Origin: Haemaphysalis longicornis
Taxonomy: Eukaryota; Arthropoda; Arachnida; Ixodida; Ixodidae
Direction: 5' to 3'
DNA: 64,000 nt
Assembly (NCBI GenBank): GCA_013339765.2
Contig: CM023457.1
Location: 75,465,819 to 75,529,818, forward strand
Numbering within the stretch: position 1 is the first letter of the stretch; each line of letters starts with the position of its first letter. This document shows positions 24,294-36,200 of this stretch, piece by piece. The position numbers and the translations under genes were made by a program. Under the pieces are notes generated by a model. It saw nothing but the letters and a program-made list of their open reading frames with translations, did not search any database and was not told the DNA's origin.

Positions 24294-27200
24294 CTGCGGT
24301 GGCTACTTTTCAAATGGAGGCAAAAACTCCCGTGTGTCGACATCCCGGTGCACACTAAAGATCCCCAGGCGTGCCTTATAGCCCAGGTGTAGGCTTGGTT
24401 ACTTAAACCCCACAATAATCAATCGACATTCATTGGCGCGTGGCATGCCCTTTGGCGTGACTGATTGTTTTTGGGAGTGGAAGGGAGAGGAGGGGGGGAG
24501 AAGGCCACCTGTTGTTGGCGGCCACATCATCACCCTCACCCGCTGTCCACCCAGGTGGAGAACCGCAGCAAGGTGCTGGTGATGGAGCTGTGCACGGGTG
24601 GCAGCCTGTTCACCATCCTGGACGACCCCGCCAACAACTACGGCCTCGAGGAACAGGACTTCCTCTGCGTGCTGCGAGACCTCAGTGCGTGGCCTTGTCT
24701 GCGGTTAAGCCTTGGTGGAATAGGAGTCGTTGATATCGGGGCTTTACTTTGTTCTACTAAAAGGTCCTTCAACCAAAAATTAGTACCTTAGCACGTGCAA
24801 GCAGTAGGAGCTTCGCTGGCCCCTTGTAAGCACACTTTCACAGCGGTTCAAGTGATCCATGACCTCTTTTGTTATTTTAATTTTGCACTTTTGGTTTGCT
24901 GTTGAAGTTTGCGCTGTGCTATTGCCTAAATTTGGCCTTTCAAATTTTAAGGAATGGACTAAGGAATCCTAGCACCTTATACCACTCGGCCACGAGCCAG
25001 TGCTGCGGAGGTTGGATATATAGGGTATATAATGTATAACCAGTTTACGCTTTTATTTAGTTTTAGCATTTCAAGTACTCTAGGTGACTATTTGTTGTAT
25101 AGCGCTCGTGCAGTAAACGTCCCCCAAAGTTCCGCAATATCTTACGTCTAGCAATTGCATTTCTTAGATGGAAAAGCGTTTGCAGATGTGTGGTCGTGCT
25201 GCTGACCGCTGTGCTTGTTCACCCAGCGCAAAAAAGTGCTTCCGGCTCTCTAGTTTTGCACTGTACGGTAAAAGTTTCAGTTGATTTTATTTCCTTAGTA
25301 CCTATATTGACTTCGCTGACTCTTCTTTCGCCTTCAAGTGGCATTAGATTTTCCTACTAGCGTAAAGTCAGTGAAGCATCGCATATGCACTTGTGCAGCG
25401 CTTGCGTGGAGCAATCCGGACTTGGAGCTTGATACAGTGTACAAACTAACAAAGTAAGGAAAGGCACATTCTTCACAAACGTGTTGTGGCTTAGTTTCAA
25501 CTGAGCGAGCGAATTGCGACGACCCGTCGGTGGCCGGCAGACTAAACGCTGGGCCGACTGACTCGGTTGGAAGGTCAGCGAGCTGTGCAGTAGCGCAGCC
25601 AATTGCCAGCTCATCTCCCCCTGAAGTCACACGAAAACGCCACAGAAAATGGGCGAGGGTGAGAGAGGAGGACAGCATTTTCGAATTGATTTTTCTACTA
25701 AATAAATTTGCGTAAACGTGGTCAGAGTGGTCGAAACATGGCCTATGGACTCCGGACTACAATTTGTGGTAGTAATCCCGCAATGTTTACAAATCACTTC
25801 AGTGTCCCTTTAAGGGGAGATGTGGCATGTAGTAAAAATACTTTTTTTATTTATGAACCAAATTGAATCAAATTAGGAGCATTGATGTAGCTAACCATTC
25901 TAACAAAAATACCGAAATCAGATTAAAGATACCTATACTTAAGTTAGAAGAGTAATTGCCTAAAGCTTGAAATCAGCATAATTAACTAGTTAGGCAAGAA
26001 GTCAACTAGATTTTTGTGTCAGTGTGATCAGAAATGTCTATTCTGTGCAAGGAAGCTATTAGATGACTGCACTATATCTTTTAGGCATAAAGAAAGAACA
26101 AGAAAGTTTCACCTTTCAAAATCAGAAATAAGTCTCATGTCAAAAAGAAAGGGAATCTTCTAAGGAAATAAAGCAATAATCAAATAGCTTCCTTGCACAG
26201 AATGGACCTTCCTGGGGATGCTGACATAAAAATCTTGTTGAGTTCTTCCCTAATTAGTTAATCTTGTGACACTGTGAAGGTAATTAGTCTGGTAACTCAA
26301 AAAGTATAGAAGATATTTTTAAACTGATTTAAGTTTTGTTATTAGGTTGGTTAACTACATAAAATCTCCTAATTTGGCTAAATTTGGTTCATAATTAACA
26401 AAAATAGTTTTACTTGCCACGTCCCCCCTTAAAGTGACAGGCGGCTCTTATGTCATGGTGCCACTTTCACGGGTTTTCAGGTGCTGGCATGAAGCATCTG
26501 AGGGACAACAACATCATCCATCGGGATCTGAAGCCAGGCAACATCATGAAGTACGTCGCCGAGGATGGAAGGTGGGTGGGACTCTTTTGTGACGCAAGAG
26601 GGACACGCACAAATATACTTAGCTGGGGTGGATACCTTGACTTTAAAATAGTATTTTGTTTTTATTAAAAATTCATCTTTGTGGGTAAGGCATAGGGGAT
26701 CTTCACTACTTCCGAAAAAATATTTAACAGCCAGAACTTAGTACGCAGCTATGAACAGTGACAAATCGGAATTGAGTTACAAGGTGTGCCTCAAGGTCTC
26801 ATTCTGGGTCCGATTTTGTTTTAAATGCGAATGCATTTCTTAGCCGCGGGTTGTCTTGCGTCGTTGAGCGGCGTGCACCTAGCAACAGCTGTGGCGCGCG
26901 CCTAGCAACCGGAGCAGGTGCGGAGTAGCGGAGGGCAAGGGGAAGAGGAGGAGCGCGCTCGGCGTGTGGAGGTCGCTCGCATTGCGGAGCTCGGGCGGAG
27001 TAGCGGAGAGTGAGTGGAGAGGAGGAGCGCGCTTGGCGTGTGAGGGCGCTCGCATCGCGGAGCTCGGGGCGGAGAGAGAGCTCGCACGGGGGCTGGCGGG
27101 AGTCTCTCTCTCCTCTCCGCGTACCCCTCTCCGCTCGCTGCGCATATAAATGCAGGGAGCGCGCGCCTCTCTCCGTGACTGCTTGCCGACTGGCGCCTTG

Positions 27201-30200
27201 ATAGTGATGGAAGTCGGTGAAGTCGAATCCCTCGCGGCAACGATACCGCAAAGAAGAATTCGGCGCACCCAATGCATTCGCATTTCCGCACGATCCCCTT
27301 CGGGGAGGTGGGGGGATTTTTTTTTATTGTACAGTTTTTTACGGATGAAGCTTGATGGCATGTCTGGTATGTAGTAAAGAATATGGTTATCAGCCTTAAT
27401 GAATAAACTATCACTGTGTCATTTTTTTTCTCTAGAAAGCAAAACATAAGCATTTTGTAATTGGCATTTATTTGTTGCTTATTTCCCAAGTGTTACATGC
27501 TGAAGTTATTTACATTTCTTTCATTTCCACTTGCAGGTATGTCTTTTAAAGAGGTGCTTAAGTGGGACCTCAGCTTATTTTAGCAGGGAGGCTACACTTT
27601 CACACTACTGTGCTTCTCTGAGATTTTTGAGATAACTTTACTTGTAGAGAGGCAGATATTGTATTAGTGTGCAAAAGAATTGTGGATTGGGCAAGTTGGT
27701 GTTTGCAAAGCGAGACATAACAGTGAAAATGTAAATGTGAGCTCCCAAACATTCAAGGGACAACTGCGTGCCCTGTGTGTTTTTGTGAGTCAACATCAAC
27801 TTTTCATCCATCTGCGGTGTCCACTTTTCTGATGGAGGCGAAAAGTGAAAACTGCCAGTGTGTTGGAGATTTCGGCACACATTAAAGATATCCTGGGGTC
27901 AAAGTTAATCCGGGGCCCTCCACTATGTGCGCCTCATTGCCTGCTTAGCGTCACCGCATTGATCCTCACAATCAATCATCAATCATCGATCAATCAATCA
28001 ATCATCAATCAAATCATCAATCATCAACTCATCATCCATCATCATCAATCAATCAATCAAATAAATAATTAATGCTGTCACGTGCCGTGTTCTGTGAAAG
28101 AGATTCAGCGGTTTCACCCCCCCACCCCCCCCCCCTGTCTCCCAGGACTGTGTACAAGCTTGCCGATTTCGGTGCTGCCCGGGAGCTTCAGGACGACCAG
28201 CAGTTCATGTCCCTGTACGGCACTGAGGAGTACCTGGTGAGTCGCTGGGGCTGGTGGCGTGGGGGGCCGCTCTTGTGCGGTGAAACGGGGGGGTGCGGGG
28301 GAGAAGTATAGTCAGTGTTCCCTCTATGAAAACGTTGCGGGGCTGTGAGCACCCTGTAGACTCTTATGCAAGCTCTCTGCTCACATCAGAGGCATGCTTC
28401 CCATGACAAACGCTGATGGTGGGGCTATTCGATTTGCAGTTTCGGACTCTCCATGGGCAGTCCGGGCATAGTCCGAGGATTTGCCGCGGTGAGTCAGGGA
28501 CTGATAATCGAAAAATGGCCGCGTATCTGCTCCTTTTATTGATGGAGGCGAAAAGCAAAAACACCCGTGTGTTCGGGATTTCAGCGCACGTTACAGATCC
28601 CCAGGTGGTCAAAATTAATCCGTAGCCCTCCACTACGGCACGCCTCATCGCCTGCGTTGCGTCGGCGCGTTAAACCCTACAATCAATCAATCAATCAATC
28701 TGCTCCTTTCATTGCAAATGTTGATGAAAGACGATAGTTGACTGGCGCCCCTGCCATGTAAACGCTTCCTTTCTCTTTCCCGCTCACCTCTCACGCCGTT
28801 CCTCTTCTGTCTCGTTCCTCCTGAGATAGCACGCTAGAGGTTTGCTCAGGTCAATTTAAATTTACCGTCATTTAAATTTACTGCGTTCCACTGCTCCCAG
28901 TCGGGTGTCTCGATGCCAGCCCTACCCTGTGGCGGAGACGCTCGTGAATTGAGGCACCCTATTGCAATGCTTATAGAACCATGTTGCTCTGCTCCATGAG
29001 CATTCCAAGCGGAACGTGGAACCTATTTAGTGGAACCTTTCGTTGCTGATGCCGTTTGATTTCTTAAAATTCCACCAGGAGCTATAGTGGCGCGGGCAAC
29101 AGCAGGCAACACTTTGTTGCAGTTGATGTTAGTATTTCATTTGATATTGCAAAAACCAGGCATCCATGGATTTCTTAATAAAGGAACACGGCAAATATCA
29201 CTTATGGTATGATTTTCTGCCTCACATTTGCGTAATGTCATGTCCTTGTTCAACAACGTTGGCAAGTATGAGCACTAACACCGGAGTTAGGCGTTTAGAT
29301 TTGGCTCTGGGTTTATAAGACCATGGCACAGCTTCTGTTTAACTTCGGCCGAGAGGCTGAATCAAGTCGCAGACAGACAGACCAAAGTTTCTGCGTTTAA
29401 GTAGCCCAAGAAAGACTACCGTCTTTAAAAGCTTTGAGAGGGAGGGAGGGAAAGAGGGAGATGCATGGCTCATTTTTAGTGCCCGGTTGCTTTTAGTTGC
29501 TTGAAACCTCCTCTTTCTACCTTGGAGCCAGGGCTGGAGTCAGTTGCCCTTGGCAGTCATCCGCTGTGGTGGCTCAGCGGCTAAGGCATCGTGCTGCTGA
29601 GCCCGCAGGGTTCAATCCCGGCTGCAGCGGCCATTTTTCTGACAGAGGCGAAAAACGAAAGCGCCCGTGGGTCGAGATGTCGGTGCATGATGAGGATAGC
29701 CAGGTGGTCAAAATTAATTTGTGGCCCTCCACTACAGCACACCTTGTAACCCTGGTGTAGCTTCAGCGCGTTGCATCTGAAAGTTTTGACAAAATGGCAG
29801 TTGTGGTTAATGGGCAGATGACATCGCTGTGGCGAATCGTGCGGAAAGGAGGCAGCTTGTGGTTTGCGGTCAACAAGTGCTATTGCGGAAGTTGATGTTT
29901 GGGTGAGTTTGTGTGATGTTGTCAGTTTGTTACCTGCACGTTAGCGTTCAAGGGACACAATCAAGTGGAGCTAGGGGCCCCACTCCAATCGCCCAGTCAT
30001 GTTTCTTGGCGGTGGCTTGGGTCAGTGGCCACCAATGGCACAGACAAGAGTCTGTGGCGTCTGAGGGAAATCGCCCGAAAGTGTCCGGGGAGTCGCCAAT
30101 GCTTGGTACGTTTCCCTTAAGGGGGGACACTGGTCTTGAGGACATTTTTGTTATTTTTTAACTTCTGTGCTTGACATTTACACATAAATTGTATTTTCAC

Positions 30201-33200
30201 ATTCTAAGCTCAAATATGCAGTCGGTTTTTGTCTATGGTGCAAGTTGAGAGTTGAGCAACATGTCATGACGTTCCATTTCAGGCACGTTTTTCAATATTT
30301 GTCTATGAAACACTTTAATACTCTTTATCCCTTTGTGCTCTAGAAGGACCGGGGAATGCGAGTATACCACTGCAGTATTTTTAGCAGTGTTTTTACAATT
30401 GCTGAAAGCTTATTAAATGTCAAGTAATCAATTACCAAAGTTTTCGTGAAACGACCTACATAAGAAATTGTGCTAGCAATAAGAACTTCTACATCTTTGT
30501 GGTTTTATTGCACTGTGCTGTTCAAAAGCCTTTAAAATGCAGCAAAACTTGTACAAATCTGACCAGTGCGTCCCAAGATATTGTACCTGACAGTTGACCT
30601 CACAGGAAAAAAGTTGGTCCTGAGAAAACAAGGCACGAAGATTGGAAACATAAGTGAAAATGGTCAATTTGGTGAACTTAAAAGGGTGACAGCTCTGTAA
30701 ATACTTATGGTACAGCTATAAAATTTTGCAGGTACATTCTTTGGGACCTGTACACTGCAAATAAAATTAATTAAGAAAGTAGATTTTTTTTTTTTTTGCA
30801 AATTTTCGGTCTTCAAGGCCAGTGTCTTACAGCTCCATTATTTGGTTAAAGTCTGCGACAAAAGTGGCATCGCGGTCATCGGGACAGAGCGGTCTTTTTG
30901 ACGAACCCAGTTATGGTACTGCATCTTAGCTCAAATGCCGCATGTCCGTTGCGTAGTGAAAGATGTGTTGCCCCCCTTTCCCTCTCTCCTTGCCCATGGC
31001 AGCACCCGGACATGTACGAGCGGGCGGTGCTGAAGAAGAGCGCGGGCAAGTCGTTTGGGGCGACGGTGGACTTGTGGAGCATCGGGGTCACCCTGTACCA
31101 CGTGGCCACGGGGGCCCTGCCCTTCCGGCCCTACGGGGGGCGCCGCAACAAGGACACCATGTGAGTCTGTCGGGGGGGACAGGGCTTTCCTTCTGAATTT
31201 GCTTATTTTCAATTTTGTGTTAGACAAAAATGTCTGCTGTGCAAGGCTACTGAAGGAGGCCTCAGGGTCGGAGACTGACGGGGGACCTCCTGTTCTTCTT
31301 ACACAAGCAGAATCATAGGTTATCAGAAGACATATATCTATTAAATACATGCGAAAGCAAGTTTGACTTCCACCTCAATGCGGCCGTACAGCTACAAAGG
31401 AAAGCTGTACAGCTTTCTCAGACTTCGCAGTTGAAAAATTCGTCCTGGTCCCGGATTCGAACCCGGGACCACTGCTTAACCAGAGCCATCGCTTTACCAA
31501 CTGAGCTAACCGGGAGGTTAGCTGTTTGTAGCGCGAGAGCAAATTGATCAAGTGAAGGACAGGTGTTAATCGGTCATATTTAGAGGAAATCCCCAGGGTG
31601 GAGTAAGTCTCTACGGAGGAAAGATTGAAATCCACCTCAATGCGGCTGTACAGCTACACAGGAAAGCTGTACAGCTTTCTCAGACACTTAAATACATATC
31701 GCATACTGTATATACCGGCACAGAGAAACAAGAAAAGTACAAGTTAACAAAACATGCAGTGCTGAGAACGAAAAGCAAAATTATATAAGCAGCACAAATT
31801 GCGGCATACATGCAAGATCTTCGTAAGCAAGAAGCACGTCACTTAACAGTACACAGAGGAAAAAAAAAATCATGACGTTATACTAGCAAGTTTAATTATT
31901 CGGGTTTGAATAAGAGTGCCCACAAATATTTTTTAAATGTATAGATGGTGCGGGATGCTTTAATAGCTAGTGGCAATAAGTAGCTCATGTGCGTGTTCCT
32001 TTCTCTCTTTTTTCTTCAGCCAGAGCTGTGCTGTGTAAGGGAGAGCTTTTCAATTATTAAACAGTAGTGTTAGTTGCACTTAGAAAAGGTTGGCTGATAT
32101 ACGAATTAAAAATGTAGGAAGGTGCATCAGTGCCATGCTCTGGCATAGCCAGAAATATTTTTTTGGGGGGTGTTATACACCACCAGTACAAAAAATAAAA
32201 AGAAAGAGAACCTCACCCTAGCAATATCTTAAAGGGGCACTGACACAAAATTTTGAAGGCGAGATAACTTCGGAGATGGATTGGTGGGAACACATATACA
32301 TCATCTGCAAAATATCAGCGGCGAATACAGCCTAGAGCATATTTAAAATCAATTTTAAAGTGTGCGAAACGCAACCGAGCAACCAGCAGAGGACAACGCG
32401 CAATCGACATCCCGAGGATATTGGGTAAATAAACAACATACAAACACGTCACGAGTTTGTGTTTGCCGCTTCCGCACTGCCGGCTCTTTTCGCCGGCTCG
32501 CCCGGCTCGCCGCTCCAATCGGAAGGCCGGAGGGCGGAGCTTCTGCTCTCGAGAACGAACGACCCGATCGTTGGCGGCGGAGGCGCCGTGATTTCGTCAG
32601 CTCATCGGGCAGCTGGCCATGACCAAAGTTCTACAGCGATTCCAGGCACTCTGTTTCTATTACTGTTTATTACCATTGGACGCGAAAACGCGCCATAGGC
32701 ACGAAAAGCCCACTGAGCTAGCCGAACGGTCGCTGTGCAAGCGGCGGCCACAGCCGCGAAGTGGCCCAGGCCGGCGCAGGTAGCTCGAGTGATAGCTTGT
32801 TACCGCTGCACGAAATTGTCCCCAAGTCCCGACCATGGTGGCTTACATGAGAAAGGAGTTAATGATGCGATGGTGGGTTGCATTAAAAATTGTCATCTGC
32901 ACCGCTTACGAGAGCGGCACTCGAATATCCGCCGCAGTGCTAAGCCGAACACATCTGTAGGCGGACCTGTAGGCAGACCGGCCGGCTGCTCCCAGCGTAC
33001 GTCTTGCCACCCACCGTCTCGAGCGTCGCGCGTCGTTCTTTAGCCGCGGTAGCATTTGCACTCGCAGCGCCTGCGTCACATCCACGGTCGCTTTTTAATT
33101 AAGCGCTTCACGAGATCAGTACGTGGGGGCATTCGCAGAAACTGCCGTTGATGCGGATTCGACGGTGCTGCGGCGGCTCTGCTCTGTGATATCCCTCCGA

Positions 33201-36200
33201 CGGTCACGTGGTCAGCTTTGTTCACTCAAAATCCACCGTTTCGCGGCACTCGCTGAAATCGAAACTGCGACTGGCCGCATTGAAAATGCTTCTAATTAAA
33301 CAACCGTCGCACGCTGAAGCAAATGAGGTTTATACAGGTTATAAGTAGGTCACTAGCTACTTATCGCAACAAAAAAAATGAGATGCAGAATTTTTTGTCA
33401 GTGCCCCTTTAACCATTTTTCTGCTTTAATAAAGCCACAGGGCTGGTTGTATTGTTTGCTGTAATATCTACTAAAAATACGGACGGGTGCACACAGGGCT
33501 CTGAGGGACCATTTTTGTCAAGAAACCAGCGCTCTTTCCATTTTTCGTTTTTTAGGTGCGGAGTACCTTAGGACCGCACAATGTCCGTCCGCGTCCGTGC
33601 GCATAGCATTTACAATTGCAAAAAATCATGCAGGTGCCGGCAGGATTCGAGCCTGTGTCTGGTAGACCAGACAGAGTTAGTGTCAGCCGTCTCACCCACT
33701 GGGCTACGACCATGAGTTAGTGCCCGAGAGTCAAACGGCTTACTCCCTCGCCCGTAACGGTGTGGAGTACATTAGGACCTCCCAATGTCCGTCCACATCC
33801 ATCTGTGCGTACACCACCATCAAGCGATCTAGGGAATAATGAAGGTGCAACTCACGGCTCAAATCGAATGATGGTCAGGGCGCAAATCGGATGTCACTCG
33901 GGGTGCAACTTGGATGTTGCGCTCTCAACTCAACTATGTACTCCGCACCCCCTCGCCATCATCCACGGAGTGGAGATGCTGCCATTTTTTATTGCAATTT
34001 ATCAGTGTGGTGTGTACATAGCATAGGAGGAAAAAAACCTTAACAAGAGGGAGGGAATGCAGCACTCAGAAAAATTTTTGGGAGTGGGGGAGGGGGGTTA
34101 TAATACTGAACCCCCCCCGCACCCCCCCGGCTATGCCCCTGGGGGCATACATGGGCAACTCATAGTTTGCAAAAAAAAAGTGCAGTTTTAGAGAATGGCG
34201 CCATCAGCACTTGTAGTTCTCTAAGTTGTTCAAAGCACCTAAAAATTTACATCTGGAAGGGGTCTATATAGGACAAAGATAATGAAAGTAAAGTGATTGA
34301 GTTAGAGAGATATATATTGAGGGAAGTACTCATCGAACTGAACGGTGATGGGAACCAGGGGCTCTGAAATTTGAGTTGAGCATGAAACCCGAATGCTGGT
34401 TCCTTGGTCTTAGCTGACTAAAGTGAATGCACCTAGTTAATTTGTTGCCGCCTTCGGCTTAGAAAATGTCGACAACTGGTGCATGCAGCTTAATGTATGA
34501 CGAATGTGACGTAGTTAGGCTTCATACGCTTGTAGTTAGGCTTGGCATTAAAATAATTGCATGTTCCTGACAACACACCCACTATGGTGGATTGACTGGG
34601 CCTTGCCACTCGCTGCAAGGCGTTCCATAGCATGTGCATCGCAGTGGACTAAGAACTTACGAAAAAAGTACACCATCGTCCAGTGGGGAACCCTGATGGG
34701 GATGCGAAGCATCGTGGCGGTTCCGTGTGGTTCCCTTGTGTTGCGGTTATGTTGAGTGATCTGGTGTTTAGTAGCGCCAGAGGGAATTCCGTGTCTAGGT
34801 CCACACCGGCGGCAAAGGCACGCAAGTACTGTTGTGTGACGGTGAGTATAGGCGGTGGTTCTCGAGGCACCGAAACTCGTCCATCATGTTCTTGTCGATG
34901 TTGTCGTCTCTGTGGCAGAATCGGTAGTCTCCGTCAGCGTTGGTGAGGTAAAGGTTGTTGACGTTGGTGCACCGGCTGAGAGCAACGTACACGCCCTCCT
35001 CTTCGCAGATTTGTCTTCTTCTCCTTCTTCTTCTTCAGCGGTTGCCCTACGGGAAGATGACGACGGTGGTTGAACGCGAAGCTATCTTGTGATGTATTCT
35101 TTCGTTGGCCAATCCCTAGGGGCATCCTGCCACAATCATCATCAGAGGCGCTGCAGACGGGGCACGTACAAGTCACATACCCCCGAGCAAGAGATGCTTC
35201 GCATCGGAGCGTTGGTGAGTTAAAGGTTGTTGACGTTGGTGCACCAGCTGAGAGCAACGTACACGCCCTCCTCTTCACAGCTTTGTCTTCTCCTTTTTCT
35301 TCTTCAGCGGTTGCGCTACGGGAAGATGACGACGGTGGTTGTCATCTCGCTATCTCGTGATGGATTCTTTGGTTGGCCAATCCGTAGGGGCATCCTGCCA
35401 AAACCATCATCAGAAGCGCTGCCGATGGGGCGAGAGCAACGTACACGCCCTCCTCTTCGCAGCTTTATCTTCTTCTCCTTGTTCGTCTGCAGCGGTTCCC
35501 CTACGGGAAAATGACGACAGTGGTTGAACGCAAAGCCATCTCGTGATGGATTCTTTGGTTCGCCAGTCCCTAGGGGAATCCTGCCACAATCATCATCAGA
35601 GGCGCTGAGGTCGGGGCACGTTGAGCTGCAAGGCGTGTGGCGCTTCCCGCCACAGCTTTCCCACGGGAAATTCAACATCCTCCTCTAAAGTTTTCTGTTC
35701 GTCGTTTCCCTTGACATTCAGCTTCGCGTGCCTTCGTTGTATCAGCTTCTTGACGTAGTTTGAATGAGTCAAGGACATAAGGCGCATTCGTAGCACTTGC
35801 TCCTGTCCCGGTTTTGTAGCGTAGTGGGAAGAGCACCGCGTACCTCCCATTGTGGCCAGAGAGTCGTGGGATCGAAACCGGGCGCCGCTAACTATTTCTT
35901 TTTTTTATAGTGTAGGGGGAGAGGTGCGGACAACGGACGGACGCCGGACATAGCCCCAAGCAAGAGATGCTTTGCATCTAGAACTAGTAGGTGTCCATCA
36001 GAGCAAGCACCACCCACTGTTAGGCAATGCTGGGCCATGCGCATTGGCTCTGATGTGTTTCGCAGTGCGCGCATAGAGTTTCACTCTATGGAGACATTGG
36101 AAACAGTGCAGACATAGTGACATAGTAGTGCAATACACACTGTTAGTGTGGGACGCATGGGGAGGTAGCGTGTGATGAGTGTGGGACAGATGTCCTGTCT

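Noticed and set aside
31443..31515. Functional tRNA gene
   Set aside because: The anticodon stem does not pair, and the T stem has a mismatch; it sits in a repeat family.
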